64,000 bases of DNA from Deltaproteobacteria bacterium Ga0077550 (GTDB lineage: Bacteria > Myxococcota_A > Polyangia > Nannocystales > Nannocystaceae): the NCBI GenBank assembly GCA_001464385.1, contig LNFB01000383.1, positions 1 through 64,000 on the forward strand. The letters are read 5' to 3'. Shown here piece after piece: positions 16,467 to 27,626 of this stretch (the first letter of the stretch is position 1; every line of letters starts with the position of its first letter). Under the pieces are notes generated by a model. It searched no databases. It worked only from the letters and a program-made list of their open reading frames with translations, and was not told the DNA's origin. The translations under genes and the position numbers were made by a program.

Positions 16467-17495
16467 TTGCCACGCCCCGTCGCCAACCCGCCCAACCCCT
16501 GGGAGTCGACGCACGTCGAGTACCTCGACGCGCCGCCCTCGGCGACGCTGTCGGTCTACGAGGAGGACGCGCGCAGCATCATCGCCAGCAACGACAGCCC
16601 CGACGTGCCGTTCCGCTACAGCGTGAACCCGTACCGCGGCTGCTTCCACGGCTGCGCCTACTGCTACGCCCGGCCCTCGCACGAGCTGCTCGGGTTCGGC
16701 GCCGGCACCGACTTCGAGCGCCGCATCGTCGTCAAGCGCAACGCCCCCGAGGTCCTGCACCGCCAGCTCTCGGCGCCGTCGTGGCAGGGCGAGATGCTCG
16801 CGTTCTCCGGCGTCACCGACTGCTACCAGCCGCTCGAGGCCAGCTACGGGATCACGCGCAAGCTCCTCGAGGTGTGCCTGCACTTCCGCAACCCGGTCGG
16901 CGTGATCACCAAGGGCGCGCTGGTCGAGCGCGACGTCGACGTGCTCGCGGAGCTCGCCCGCGTCGCGCGGTGCACCGTGTACCTCAGCATCCCGTTCGCG
17001 AACGAGACGCAGGCCCGCGCGATCGAGCCCTACGCCAGCAGCCTGGCGCGGCGGTTCGGCGCGCTGCGGCGGCTGTCCGAGGCCGGCATCCGCACCGGCG
17101 TCAGCATCTCGCCGGTGATCCCCGGGCTCAACGATCCGCAGATCCCCGAGATCCTCGAGCGCGCGCGCGAGGCCGGGGCCGAGCTCGCGTTCATGATCAT
17201 GCTGCGCCTGCCCGCCGCGGTGCGCCCGGTGTTCGTCGATCGCCTGCGCGAGGCCCTGCCGCTGCGCGCCGAGCACGTGCTGTCGAGCGTCCGCGACGTC
17301 CGCGACGGCGAGCTGTACCAGGCCGAGTTCGGCCAGCGCATGCGCGGTGCGGGCCCGAGGTGGCAGGCGATCGAGGCGCTGTTCGAGGCGCACCACCGCC
17401 GGCTCGGCTTCGTCGACGCGGCGCGCTTCGATCACGAGGGCACCACGTTCCGCCGGCCGCCGGCGAACGGGCAGCTCGGGCTGTTCGAGGAGTAG
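16467..17495 (+). CDS. PA0069-type radical SAM protein
   Basis: A 342-residue radical S-adenosylmethionine protein resembling the PA0069/Rv2578c group. The [4Fe-4S] motif is CFHGCAYC (Cys 59, 63 and 66), preceded by FRYSVNPYRG, which is characteristic of this group. Later elements include DCYQPLEASYGITRKLLEVC and FRNPVGVITKGALV, consistent with the partial TIM barrel. The chemical reaction of the family is not known to me with certainty; the fold is related to spore photoproduct lyase. The start appears to be TTG at 16467, about 18 bases from the divergent gene, so either start could be misassigned. The C-terminus ends LGLFEE. Confidence 0.85.
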   Translation: MPRPVANPPNPWESTHVEYLDAPPSATLSVYEEDARSIIASNDSPDVPFRYSVNPYRGCFHGCAYCYARPSHELLGFGAGTDFERRIVVKRNAPEVLHRQLSAPSWQGEMLAFSGVTDCYQPLEASYGITRKLLEVCLHFRNPVGVITKGALVERDVDVLAELARVARCTVYLSIPFANETQARAIEPYASSLARRFGALRRLSEAGIRTGVSISPVIPGLNDPQIPEILERAREAGAELAFMIMLRLPAAVRPVFVDRLREALPLRAEHVLSSVRDVRDGELYQAEFGQRMRGAGPRWQAIEALFEAHHRRLGFVDAARFDHEGTTFRRPPANGQLGLFEE

Positions 17496-17509
17496 CGGTT
17501 CCCTGGGGA

Positions 17510-19543
<2,034 letters not shown>

Positions 19544-19662
19544 GGCCGGCCGTAGCACGGGTGCGCCCGGAACCGGCGGCCGGCCGCGCCTCGCGGGGCG
19601 ATCGCGGCCCCCGCGACCCCCCTCGGGCGCGCCGGCCCTGGATTTTAGGGCCGTGATCCCCC

Positions 19663-19690
19663 TTGTCCCCCGCCCCGATCCTGCTATCGT
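19663..19690 (+). promoter_or_regulatory. Probable sigma-70 promoter for tRNA-Ser genes
   Basis: TTGTCC and TATCGT are separated by 16 bases, ending 18 bases before the first tRNA-Ser. The match to TTGACA/TATAAT is fair and the position is right for a stable-RNA promoter. It may drive both tRNAs and the SRP RNA. Confidence 0.45.
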
Positions 19691-19708
19691 CCGCGCCCTG
19701 TCGACCAC

Positions 19709-19793
19709 GGAGAGGTGTCCGAGTGGTTGAAGGTGCCAGACTCGAAATCTGGTGAGGGTAATACCTCCGGGGGTTCGAATCCCTCCCTCTCCG
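19709..19793 (+). tRNA. tRNA-Ser (CGA)
   Basis: A class II tRNA with a 7-bp acceptor stem (GGAGAGG with CCTCTCC), D-arm GTCCGAGTGGTTGAAGG, and anticodon stem CCAGA/TCTGG around loop CTCGAAA. Anticodon CGA at 19743-19745 reads UCG serine codons. A long variable arm (TGAGGGTAATACCTCC) and the T-loop GGTTCGAATCC follow. The 3' CCA is not encoded (GCCC follows). Confidence 0.95.
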
Positions 19794-19902
19794 CCCACGC
19801 GGTCCGGCCCTGCCGGCCGCATCCTTCCTCGAAGCCGCCCCTCGGAGGCCGAACCCGCATCCCAATCCCCAGCGTGGCAAGTCTCGCGTTCGCCGATCGT
19901 CT

Positions 19903-19994
<92 letters not shown>

Positions 19995-20037
19995 CGCGAA
20001 TTCCTGACTTTCCACTCCCATCCCCGCATGGGCCTCG

Positions 20038-20118
20038 TGCCCCGGGCGACGGTTCCCCCGCCAACTCCGCCAGGACCGGAAGGTAGCAACGGTAACGGGG
20101 GGCCGGGTGCCCGGGGCC
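20038..20118 (+). ncRNA. ffs: Signal recognition particle RNA (4.5S type)
   Basis: The conserved apical loop of SRP RNA domain IV is present at about 20070-20096, with CAGGACCGGAAGGTAGCAAC followed by GGTAAC; the GGAA tetraloop and the AGCA asymmetric loop bind Ffh. A basal helix closes it: GCCCCGGGC (20039-20047) pairs with GCCCGGGGC (20109-20117). Length of about 80-100 bases fits the short bacterial form. The ends are approximate. It lies 45 bases after the second tRNA-Ser, possibly in the same transcript. Confidence 0.9.
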
Positions 20119-20188
20119 TTCTCGCGTCTCGCGCAGGGCGACGCCCCCGTGGCTCCTGGTAATCTGGCCGGCAAGGAGACCCCTTCGC

Positions 20189-20581
20189 ATGCCGACCTGG
20201 TCTGAGCTGCAGGAATACGCGCGATCGAAGTACGTGCTCGAAGACGATGAGGAGAGCTTCTTCTCCCTCGTGTTTCGGATGGACAGCGGGCGCACGCAGA
20301 AGATCCGCGTCCGGAGCTTCCAGGCCTTCGACGAGGCATGGATCGAGTTCCGCAGCGTGGTCTGCAAGGGCGCCGAGATGCCCGCGAAGGTGGCCCTGCG
20401 CAAGAACAGCGAGTTCGCGATCGGGGCGCTGGCCCTCGACAGCGACGAGGACTACGTCCTGCTCCACAACGCGCCGCTGTCGACGATGGACCCCGCCGAG
20501 TTCGAGCGGCCGCTGCACGTGATCGCGGGCACCGCCGACTCCCTCGAGAAGGACTACTCCGAGGGCAACGACGACTGGTAG
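20189..20581 (+). CDS. Hypothetical acidic protein
   Basis: A 130-residue acidic protein starting [20 protein letters not shown]. It appears to be a mixed alpha/beta fold with an amphipathic N-terminal helix, beta strands ([19 protein letters not shown]) and an acidic tail ([11 protein letters not shown]). The outline recalls small chaperone-like folds (CesT/YbjN type), but no diagnostic motif is visible. A GGAG ribosome-binding site (GGCAAGGAGACCCC) precedes the ATG. It has no signal peptide and follows the SRP RNA by 70 bases. Confidence 0.65.
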   Translation: MPTWSELQEYARSKYVLEDDEESFFSLVFRMDSGRTQKIRVRSFQAFDEAWIEFRSVVCKGAEMPAKVALRKNSEFAIGALALDSDEDYVLLHNAPLSTMDPAEFERPLHVIAGTADSLEKDYSEGNDDW

Positions 20582-20636
20582 GCGACCTCGGTCGCGCGCC
20601 CGAGAACCGCCCGCGGTCTCGGGCGTCTACTGCTGC

Positions 20637-21209
20637 ATGAGCGTCCAGGCCGCCCAGGTCGAGATCCAGCGCCCCTGCCCCGTCGAGCTCCCGGAGGACT
20701 TCCGCGGCGGCGCCCGCCACCGCCACTGCGGCCACTGCGACAAGACGGTGCACCTGCTGTCGAGCCTCACCGAGGCGGAGGCCACGGCCTTCCTCGAGCA
20801 GAGCGCCGGCCGCGATGTCTGCGTCACCTACCTCGTCGACGGGGGCGGCAACATCCTCTTCCGGCCGGAGCCGACGCTCGTGCCGATGTCGGCGCTGCGC
20901 CGGCCGAGGCTCGGCGTCGCCGCGGCGGTCGGGCTCGGCCTCGCGCTGGCCGCCTGTGCGCCGCACGACAACCCGCGCGTCGAGTCGCAGGTGATCCAGC
21001 CCGCCGACGACGCGCCGTGCGAGTCGAAGCCACCGGTCGTGCCGACCGAGCCCCACACCATGATGGCCGGCGGCCTCGGCGAGGTGGCGCCGCCGCCCGT
21101 GGTCGAGGAGGTCCCCAAGCTCGAGCCGCCCGAGCAAACGCTCCCGCGGATGCACGCGGGCGCGCCGAAGATCCGTCCGCCGCAGCAGGTCCGCGGCGGA
21201 CGGGGCTGA
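20637..21209 (+). CDS. Hypothetical membrane-anchored protein with N-terminal Cys motif
   Basis: A 190-residue protein. The N-terminal cytoplasmic-looking part has a Cys/His cluster (RPCPVELPEDF, then HRHCGHCDKTVHLLSSLTEA) that could bind a metal, a pattern I associate with small proteins common in myxobacteria. A membrane segment (LGVAAAVGLGLALAAC) follows at about residues 92-107, and then a Pro/Glu-rich region of about 80 residues ending in basic PPQQVRGGRG. Function unknown. It is on the same strand as the preceding gene, 55 bases away, and convergent with the caspase-like gene. Confidence 0.6.
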   Translation: MSVQAAQVEIQRPCPVELPEDFRGGARHRHCGHCDKTVHLLSSLTEAEATAFLEQSAGRDVCVTYLVDGGGNILFRPEPTLVPMSALRRPRLGVAAAVGLGLALAACAPHDNPRVESQVIQPADDAPCESKPPVVPTEPHTMMAGGLGEVAPPPVVEEVPKLEPPEQTLPRMHAGAPKIRPPQQVRGGRG

Positions 21210-21217
21210 CGTCGAGA

Positions 21218-22618
21218 TCAGTAGTTCCGATCGGAACCGAAGATCTTGAACTCGAGCGAGTCGGCCGCGCGCGCGACCTGGTAGGCGAGCGCAGCGACGT
21301 CGACGTCGGTCGCGTTGGCGTGCACGAGGAAGCCCTGCACCACGATGTCGGGCATGTCGTTCTTCCCCTTCACCAGCGTGACGCGGGCGAAGCCCGGCAC
21401 GTCGGTCGCCGACAGCAGCACCTCGGGCTCGACGAGGCGCGACAGCTCACCGACCTCGGCCTCGATGCCGACGAGCGGTCGACCCTCGAGGTACTCGTTG
21501 GTGCCGAGCACGACGAACAGCCGCACGACGTGTCGACGTCCGCCCTCGAGCTGGACCATCATCTCGAAGGACGTGTCCTGCTCGCGCCACGCGGCGCCGA
21601 GCAGCTCGGAGATCGGCGCCACGCGGGCGGCGAGCTCGTCCTTGCGACCCTTCGTCGACGCCGCCGGCTGCTGACCCTGCTCGGGCAGCGGCGGGATCGG
21701 GGTGTCGGCGAGGATGTACCGCGTGACGAGGTCGTCGAAGTCGGTGTCGGTCTCGGCGCTGGACTTGAGGAACTCGACCGCGCGATCGATCGTGACCGGG
21801 CGACCCCAGCCGACGACCAGCGGGTGGCCACCCAGCGCGCCGCGCCACGTGCGGGCGAACGAGCCGGTGTAGCAGGCGCCGAACACCATCAGACGCAGGC
21901 CGGGCGAGACCTTCGCTGTCTCGACGTCGGTGTGCGCGACGAGGGATCCGTCGCAACACTCGATGCGCCCGTCGTCGTGACCGTGCGCGCTCCAGTAGAT
22001 GCCCGCGGGGATGAGCCCCTCGACGCCCTCGCCCTGGCCATACAGCGCGTCGAGGAAATCCTTGCGACCGCCCTGCGGATCGACGACGACGGTGAACCCG
22101 GCGGCGCGCAGCACCTCGACGTCGTCCTGGATCTGCTCGGTCTCGCGGGCGACCATCATCTGATCGGTGTCGCGCGCGACCTTGAGGCCGAAGATGAAGA
22201 GGAACGCCTTGCCGTCGCCGACGCCGCTCGCCGTCGGCGGATGCACGACGCGCACCGACGGATCGTCGCCGCGTCCGGGCGCGCCCCAGCTCTTCGGGCC
22301 GCGATCGAGCCAGCTGCCGCCGCCTTCGCTCGGCCCCGGCACCTCGGCTGTGGCCTCGGCCGGCGGCGCCTCGGCCGATGCGGCCGGCGGCACGATCGTC
22401 AGCGGTGGCGTCGACACTGCCGCGGCCTCGCCCGATGCGGCGTCGGCCGGTGCGGCGTCCGGCGGCGCGGCGGCTGCCGCTGCGGCGGCGGCCTTCAGAC
22501 GGGCCTCCTCCTTGAGCGCGCGTCGTCGCTGGTTGTACTCGTACGTGGTGATCTTCGCGGCGCGATGCTCCTCCCAGAGAGCATCGAGCGCAGCCTTCAG
22601 CGCGTCGTCATCGGCCAT
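21218..22618 (-). CDS. Caspase-fold (clan CD) protein with coiled-coil N-terminus
   Basis: A 466-residue protein. Residues 1-50 form a charged helix and Ala-rich coiled coil; 50-120 is a Pro/Ala linker. From about 138 there is a caspase-like alpha/beta domain: KAFLFIFGLKVARD (strand 1), a QIQDDVEVLRAAGFTVVVD helix-strand, then IYWSAHGHDDG with candidate catalytic His 212 and LMVFGACYTGSF with candidate nucleophile Cys 249. The AHG and GACYTG context is the His-Cys dyad of metacaspase/CHAT-like peptidases. The remaining 200 residues are a C-terminal domain I do not recognise. It lies 11 bases downstream of an outer-membrane-protein gene on the same strand. Protease activity is inferred only. 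Confidence 0.6.
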   Translation of the reverse strand: MADDDALKAALDALWEEHRAAKITTYEYNQRRRALKEEARLKAAAAAAAAAPPDAAPADAASGEAAAVSTPPLTIVPPAASAEAPPAEATAEVPGPSEGGGSWLDRGPKSWGAPGRGDDPSVRVVHPPTASGVGDGKAFLFIFGLKVARDTDQMMVARETEQIQDDVEVLRAAGFTVVVDPQGGRKDFLDALYGQGEGVEGLIPAGIYWSAHGHDDGRIECCDGSLVAHTDVETAKVSPGLRLMVFGACYTGSFARTWRGALGGHPLVVGWGRPVTIDRAVEFLKSSAETDTDFDDLVTRYILADTPIPPLPEQGQQPAASTKGRKDELAARVAPISELLGAAWREQDTSFEMMVQLEGGRRHVVRLFVVLGTNEYLEGRPLVGIEAEVGELSRLVEPEVLLSATDVPGFARVTLVKGKNDMPDIVVQGFLVHANATDVDVAALAYQVARAADSLEFKIFGSDRNY

Positions 22619-22629
22619 CGCCGGCGATT

Positions 22630-23796
22630 CTACTTGGACGGCGCCGGCCCGGTCGAGCGGTCCGTCTGGAACTGGCGCCCGAAGAAGTAATTGAGGCTGC
22701 CGCCGAAGTAGAACCCGGTGTTCCAGCCGCCCGTGAGGGTGATTCCGAACACGTCCTTGATGATCACGCGGGCCGACAGCGCCAGGTTGACGATCGGGAT
22801 CACCGGGGGGACGTCACTGTTCTTCTTGCGGTAGCCGAACCGATCGAGATCCGCGGTGTTGCACTCGCCCTTGCTGCAGCGGGCGAAGCCCTGGGGGTTG
22901 GGCTCCGAGAGATCGTTGAAGTCGAAGTTGGGATCGGCCCCGGACTCGGTGCCGTCGTACTTGGGCGTGCAGCGGGTGAAGTCCGCGAGATCCGCGGTGG
23001 TCTGGCAGCTGTCCGGCGTCACCATGCCGTTGCTGAAGCCCGCCGGCGCGTCGCCGAGCGGCGTCTGCCACACGCCGCCGAACACGATGCCGAGCCCGAG
23101 TCCACCGCCGCCGCCGATGCCGAACTCGACGTCGTCACGTACCACGATCGGGGCGCGCGCGATGAAGTCGGCCTCGATGGTCATGATGTCCATCTTGATC
23201 TCGGTGTAGTCGGCGCCGCCGAGACCGTTCACCGCCGACTGGCCCTTGTCGAGCCACAGCGCGTCGGGCGTGTGCAGGCGCTGGTAGCCGAGCACGCCGA
23301 CGATGTCGAGGATCCGCGACTGGCGGTAGACGTACTCGAACGCCGTGTAGAAGTTGCAGCCCTGGGTCTTCAGCAGGCCGCGGTCGGCCGCGAAGCCGCC
23401 GACCTTGTCGCCGCGACACAGGGCGTTGGCGTGGGTCTCGAGGTAGCGCGCGAGGATCCACGTCGGCACCACCGTGATGCCGCCGCGCACGCCGACGCCG
23501 TGGCGGTTGAAGGTCTTGCTGCGGGCGCGGCCCCGCTCGCCCTCGAGGGTCGCGTCCGACGCCGGCTCGGGCTCGGCCTCGGGCTCGGCCTCGGTCGGAT
23601 CGCTCGCGGGCGGCTCGGCGACCGTCGGCGTGCTGTTCGAGTCGGGCGCCTTGGACGAGGTCGCCTCGAAGGGCGGCGGCTCCTCCGAGGTGGGATCCGC
23701 CGGCGGCTCGGCGCGCGCGAGCACCATGGGGTGCGCCGCGACGATCTGCGGCATGACGACGACGGCGACCAAGCTCAAGCCAGGGACGATCCGCAT
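22630..23796 (-). CDS. Outer-membrane-like protein of unknown function
   Basis: A 388-residue exported protein. A signal peptide (LSLVAVVVMPQIVAA) is followed by about 70 residues of Pro/Glu/Ser-rich linker. Amphipathic, Tyr/Gly-rich strands then appear (HGVGVRGGITVVPTWI, DVEFGIGGGGGLGLGIVFGG), ending in FYFGGSLNYFFGRQFQTD, consistent with an outer-membrane beta-barrel. Six Cys residues in the central loop region (CQTT, RCTPKY, ARCSKGEC) may form disulphides. It is probably cotranscribed with the downstream caspase-like gene (11 bases apart). No porin or transporter subfamily is identifiable. Confidence 0.65.
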   Translation of the reverse strand: MRIVPGLSLVAVVVMPQIVAAHPMVLARAEPPADPTSEEPPPFEATSSKAPDSNSTPTVAEPPASDPTEAEPEAEPEPASDATLEGERGRARSKTFNRHGVGVRGGITVVPTWILARYLETHANALCRGDKVGGFAADRGLLKTQGCNFYTAFEYVYRQSRILDIVGVLGYQRLHTPDALWLDKGQSAVNGLGGADYTEIKMDIMTIEADFIARAPIVVRDDVEFGIGGGGGLGLGIVFGGVWQTPLGDAPAGFSNGMVTPDSCQTTADLADFTRCTPKYDGTESGADPNFDFNDLSEPNPQGFARCSKGECNTADLDRFGYRKKNSDVPPVIPIVNLALSARVIIKDVFGITLTGGWNTGFYFGGSLNYFFGRQFQTDRSTGPAPSK

Positions 23797-23877
23797 GCTC
23801 GGATCATAGGCATGGATGGGCGCGGCCAGGCAACTGCGCGGCGCGAACGCGACAACCGGTCGCCGCGCGAGACCGAC

Positions 23878-25236
23878 CTACAGCCGGATCGCGCGCCAGC
23901 TCTTGCCGTAGAACTTGATGCCCATCGAGAGGCCGAGCAGGTTGGTGTAGACCGCCGCGGCGATCCAGACCCCCTCGAGCCCCCAACCGAGGTGCGGCCC
24001 CAAGAACCAGGTGAGCGGGACCAAGCAGCCGAAGTGCAGGCCGAACTCCATCGCGGCGACGAAGTTGTTCGCGCCGGCGCCGTACAGCGCCTGGGCGAGG
24101 ACGAGCCCGGTGACCATCATCGGCAGACCGGCCACCACGATGCGCAAAGACGGCGCCGCCGCGATGCGGACCGCCGGGTCGTTCGGCGCGAGCAGGCCGA
24201 TGATCTGCTCGGGAATGGCCAGGAACAGCGCGCCGATCACGAGCATCGCGTAGATGCCGACCCGCACCGACTCCCAGCCGTAGCGCGCCGCGAGGTTGGG
24301 CTTGCCGGCGCCGAGGCTCTGGCTCACCGCGGTCGCCGTCGCCGTGCCGAAGGCGATCGCCGGCATGAAGCACAGCGAGCAGGTGTCCATGATCGCCTTC
24401 GTCGCGGCGGTCAGCGTGTTCGTGCCGTCGTTGCGCGCCGCATCGATATCGCCGACGAACTTCATGAACAACGCGAAGCCGGCCATCAGGATCACCGTCG
24501 CGGAGCCGGACGGGATCAGCAGCTTCGCGATGCGCTTGAGGATGTCGGCGTTCAGCCTCGCGGAGTAGATGCGGTACGAGGTGCGCATCTCCTTCTTGAA
24601 GGTGATGGCGAGCATGATCGCCAGGCCCATGTACGTGCTCGCGGCCGACGCGATCGCAGCGCCGGCGACCTCCATGCGCGGGATGCCGAGCGCGTCGTTG
24701 CCGAAGATCAGCAACCAGTTCATGAGGATGTTGGCGAAGTTCATCACCAACGCGGCGTACAGGTGGACCCACGTGCGCCCGAGGCCATCGAAGAACGCCT
24801 TGAGCGCGAACGTGATGACCATGCCGGGCACGCCCATCATGCGGATCTGCGTGTACGTGACGCCGAGCTGTTCTTGCTCGGGCCCCGCGCTCGCGAGAAA
24901 GTCGATGCCGGCCGGTGTGATGAGGTAGCCGAACAGACCGCCGGCGAAACCGAGCACGATCGACAGCAAGAGCGCGTTGAAGAGCGCCTCGCCGGCCTTC
25001 GGCAGATCGCCCTCGGCGTACCGGCGCGCGACCATGGCCTGCGCACCGACACCGATCGCTGCGAAGAAACCACCGACCGCCCAGAAGAGCGGCATGCCGA
25101 CGCCGATCGCCGCCTGCGATGCGGTCGCCACCGGCCCCTCGAGATACCCGACCATCAACGTGTCGAAGTAGTTCACGAAGAACTGGGTGATCATCGCCAG
25201 CATCACCCACGTGCCGACATGGAGCACCCGCTTCAC
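23878..25236 (-). CDS. MATE-family efflux transporter
   Basis: A 452-residue polytopic protein with about twelve hydrophobic segments in two repeated halves, of the multidrug and toxic compound extrusion (MATE) family, which export organic cations in exchange for Na+ or H+. The first-helix region QFFVNYFDTLMVGYL and loop GVGAQAMVARRYAEGDL are typical. The equivalent second-half loop is GTATATAVSQSLGAGKPNLA. Start is a GTG at 25236, directly before helix 1; the frame extends upstream without a better start, so the N-terminus may be longer. The substrate cannot be inferred. Bases 25237-25467 hold no recognisable gene. Confidence 0.9.
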   Translation of the reverse strand: MKRVLHVGTWVMLAMITQFFVNYFDTLMVGYLEGPVATASQAAIGVGMPLFWAVGGFFAAIGVGAQAMVARRYAEGDLPKAGEALFNALLLSIVLGFAGGLFGYLITPAGIDFLASAGPEQEQLGVTYTQIRMMGVPGMVITFALKAFFDGLGRTWVHLYAALVMNFANILMNWLLIFGNDALGIPRMEVAGAAIASAASTYMGLAIMLAITFKKEMRTSYRIYSARLNADILKRIAKLLIPSGSATVILMAGFALFMKFVGDIDAARNDGTNTLTAATKAIMDTCSLCFMPAIAFGTATATAVSQSLGAGKPNLAARYGWESVRVGIYAMLVIGALFLAIPEQIIGLLAPNDPAVRIAAAPSLRIVVAGLPMMVTGLVLAQALYGAGANNFVAAMEFGLHFGCLVPLTWFLGPHLGWGLEGVWIAAAVYTNLLGLSMGIKFYGKSWRAIRL

Positions 25237-25467
25237 CAGCGGCGCCTCGAAGGTCAGCTTGAAGACCCGTGGGGGCGCATCATCGAGGTCGGTCAGTAGC
25301 TGCGCCAGGGCGATATCCTCGTGCGGCCATGGCTGTACCCCACCGCGGTGCGGCCGACAAGCGAGCGGGCTCGGGACGGTCCGCCCGCTGGCCGTGGCGA
25401 AGCGGCGCGGGCGCGCGTCGGGTGGGACGTGCGGGCCGCAGATCGCGGTGCCGCCGCCCGCGGCCCG

Positions 25468-26286
25468 CTACTTGGCGGCGCGCGCCTCGAGCTGCTTGCG
25501 CAGGTCGGCCTCGAGCTTGCCCATGCACTCGGGCCGGTAGCCCCGGTACGACGCCCGGATCACGCCCCGCTCGTCGACCACGAACGTGAACGGGAACTTC
25601 GGGCTCCCGTACTGCCCGGCGTAGTCCTCGGCCCCGATGAGCACCTTCGCCGCCAGCTTGCGCTTGTCGATGTACTCCTTGACCGGGCCCGGGTCCTCGT
25701 CGGTCGCGATCGCGACGAGGGTCATGCCGTGCTTGCGGTAGCGCCGGTAGAGCTGATCGAACTCGGGCAGCTCCTTGAGGCAGGGCTTGCACCACGTGCC
25801 CCAGAAGTTCACCAGCATCACGCGGCCAGCGTAGGTCTTGTTGGTGCTCGACTTGCCGTCGACCGAGCGGAGGTCGAAGGGCTTGAGCTTGGTGCCGACG
25901 CCCTCGTCCTTGCCGCAAGAGGCGTCGATCTTCGAGTAGACCGGCTTGGGCAACGCGTCGGCCGCGGGCGCGGGCTCGGTGGGTGCGGCCGCCGGGTCGG
26001 CCGCCGGGTCGGCGTCGCCCTCCGGGTCGACCGGCGGATCGGCCGGCGCCGCGCCCGAGTCATCCGCGGGCCCGGGATCCGCGGGCGGCACCGAGCCCGC
26101 CGTGTTCGCGAAGTCGCTGCCCTCGTCCGCGGCGGGATCATGGGCCGCCAACACGCCGTCCGGCGAACCTCCGCCGTCCCACGTCGGCACCGTGCCGGCG
26201 GTCTTGGGACAGCCCATCAGCAGCGCGACGACGGACGCCGCAACGATCGACGCATGGACACCAGGCTTCGACGCCGCGGACTTCAT
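25468..26286 (-). CDS. TlpA-like thiol-disulphide oxidoreductase lipoprotein
   Basis: A 272-residue predicted lipoprotein: signal peptide with lipobox LLMGC, then about 90 residues of Asp/Pro/Ala linker, then a thioredoxin-fold domain of the TlpA/ResA type. The redox motif is WGTWCKPC in the context RVMLVNFWGTWCKPCLKELPEF. FPFTFVVDERGVI carries the cis-Pro loop. Such proteins reduce periplasmic disulphides, for example in cytochrome c maturation or metal-site assembly. The gene is 50 bases downstream of the aminotransferase on the same strand; no obvious functional link exists. Start ATG 26286 begins the basic n-region MKSAASK. Confidence 0.85.
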   Translation of the reverse strand: MKSAASKPGVHASIVAASVVALLMGCPKTAGTVPTWDGGGSPDGVLAAHDPAADEGSDFANTAGSVPPADPGPADDSGAAPADPPVDPEGDADPAADPAAAPTEPAPAADALPKPVYSKIDASCGKDEGVGTKLKPFDLRSVDGKSSTNKTYAGRVMLVNFWGTWCKPCLKELPEFDQLYRRYRKHGMTLVAIATDEDPGPVKEYIDKRKLAAKVLIGAEDYAGQYGSPKFPFTFVVDERGVIRASYRGYRPECMGKLEADLRKQLEARAAK

Positions 26287-26338
26287 CGCCGGGCAAGAGT
26301 AGCAGGCAGCAGCGGCGCCGAACATCGGCGCGGGCGCG

Positions 26339-27580
26339 TCAGCCGGCGAGGACCTGCCGCAGCGTGGTCCAGATCTGGCGCAACTCGGCGGCGCCCGCGT
26401 GATAGGGCAGCAGCACCCGGACGGTGTGCCCGCTGCAGATCGTGACCAGCACGCCCTTGGCCTGCATCGCGTCGCCCAGCGCGGCGGCGGGCTGCGCATC
26501 GGAGGCCGAGGTCGCGGCGATCTCGATCCCGATCATCGCGCCCGAGCCCCGGATCTCCTTCACGCGCGGCTCGGGGTCCTCGGCGGCGATCGCCTGCAGG
26601 GTCGGGAGCTGGGCCTTGGCGGAGGCGTAGAGGCCCTCGTCCTGCATCACGCGCAGCGTCGCGACCGCGGCCGCGCACGCCAGGGGGTTGCCGCCGAACG
26701 TCGAGCCGTGGCTGCCCTTGATCATGTGCGCGGCGAGATCGGTCCGCGCGCTGCACGACGCGATCGGGAACCCGCCACCGATCGCCTTGGCCAGCCACAC
26801 GATGTCGGGCGCGAGCGCCGGGTCGTCGCCGACGAGCGTGGTCCAGGCGAGGAAGTTGCCGGTGCGGCCGCTGCCGGCCTGGATCTCGTCGTCGCCGAGC
26901 AGCGCGCCGTGCCGCGTGCACAGCTCGCGTAGGCCGACGAGGAACTCGCGGCTGGCGGGGAAGATGCCGGCCTCGCCCTGGATCGGCTCGATCGCCACCA
27001 TCGCGATGCGGGACGGGTAGCGCACGAACAGCGCCTCGACGGCGTCGAGATCACCCCACGGGGCGCGCACGACGTTCATGTGCGCGAAGGCAGGGCGGTC
27101 CTCGCCGAGGCACGCGACGTAGGGCTCGCGATACGCGGCGTTCGCCGTCATCGCGATCGCGCCGAGCGTGCGTCCATGGAACGCGCGCTCGAACGCGACG
27201 ACGACGTCGCGCCCGGTCGCCCGCAGCGCGAGCTTGATCGACGCCTCGGTGACCTCGGTGCCGGTGTTGCCGAGGAACGTGCGCGTGTCGGACCACGGCA
27301 TGTGCTTGGCGAGCATCGCGACGAGCTCCTGCTGCGGCTCGGTCCAGAACGTGCCCGCGGCGGCGACGAGCTTGCGCATCTGGGCCTCGACGGCGGCGAC
27401 CCACCGCGGGTGCGCGTGGCCGAGCGGCAGGCAGCCGATCCCGCCGACCGCGTCGAGGTAGACCTTGCCGTCGCGATCCTTCACACGCACCGATCCGCGA
27501 CCCGACTCGACGTCGTCGAACACCGCACCGTCGAGCACGAGGTTGCGGTTGGCGTAGGTCGGCCAGCGGAGGTCCTGCAT
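26339..27580 (-). CDS. Class III pyridoxal-phosphate aminotransferase
   Basis: A 413-residue fold-type I aminotransferase of class III (ornithine/acetylornithine/GABA group). Landmarks: GIGCLPLGHAHPRWVAA, FLGNTGTEVTEASIKLALR (phosphate-binding region), FHGRTLGAIAMTA, IEPIQGEAG, then LLGDDEIQAGSGRTG with the Asp that contacts the PLP ring, and IVWLAKAIGGGFPIAS with the Schiff-base Lys. The usual DEVQ reads DEIQ, a conservative change. Specificity cannot be fixed from sequence, and no arginine, lysine or biotin pathway genes flank it. ATG at 27580 starts MQDLRWPTYANRNLV. Confidence 0.9.
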   Translation of the reverse strand: MQDLRWPTYANRNLVLDGAVFDDVESGRGSVRVKDRDGKVYLDAVGGIGCLPLGHAHPRWVAAVEAQMRKLVAAAGTFWTEPQQELVAMLAKHMPWSDTRTFLGNTGTEVTEASIKLALRATGRDVVVAFERAFHGRTLGAIAMTANAAYREPYVACLGEDRPAFAHMNVVRAPWGDLDAVEALFVRYPSRIAMVAIEPIQGEAGIFPASREFLVGLRELCTRHGALLGDDEIQAGSGRTGNFLAWTTLVGDDPALAPDIVWLAKAIGGGFPIASCSARTDLAAHMIKGSHGSTFGGNPLACAAAVATLRVMQDEGLYASAKAQLPTLQAIAAEDPEPRVKEIRGSGAMIGIEIAATSASDAQPAAALGDAMQAKGVLVTICSGHTVRVLLPYHAGAAELRQIWTTLRQVLAG

Positions 27581-27626
27581 GCCCCAAGCTATGGCAGCGG
27601 CCCGCGGTGGAATCAAGCGCGCAACC

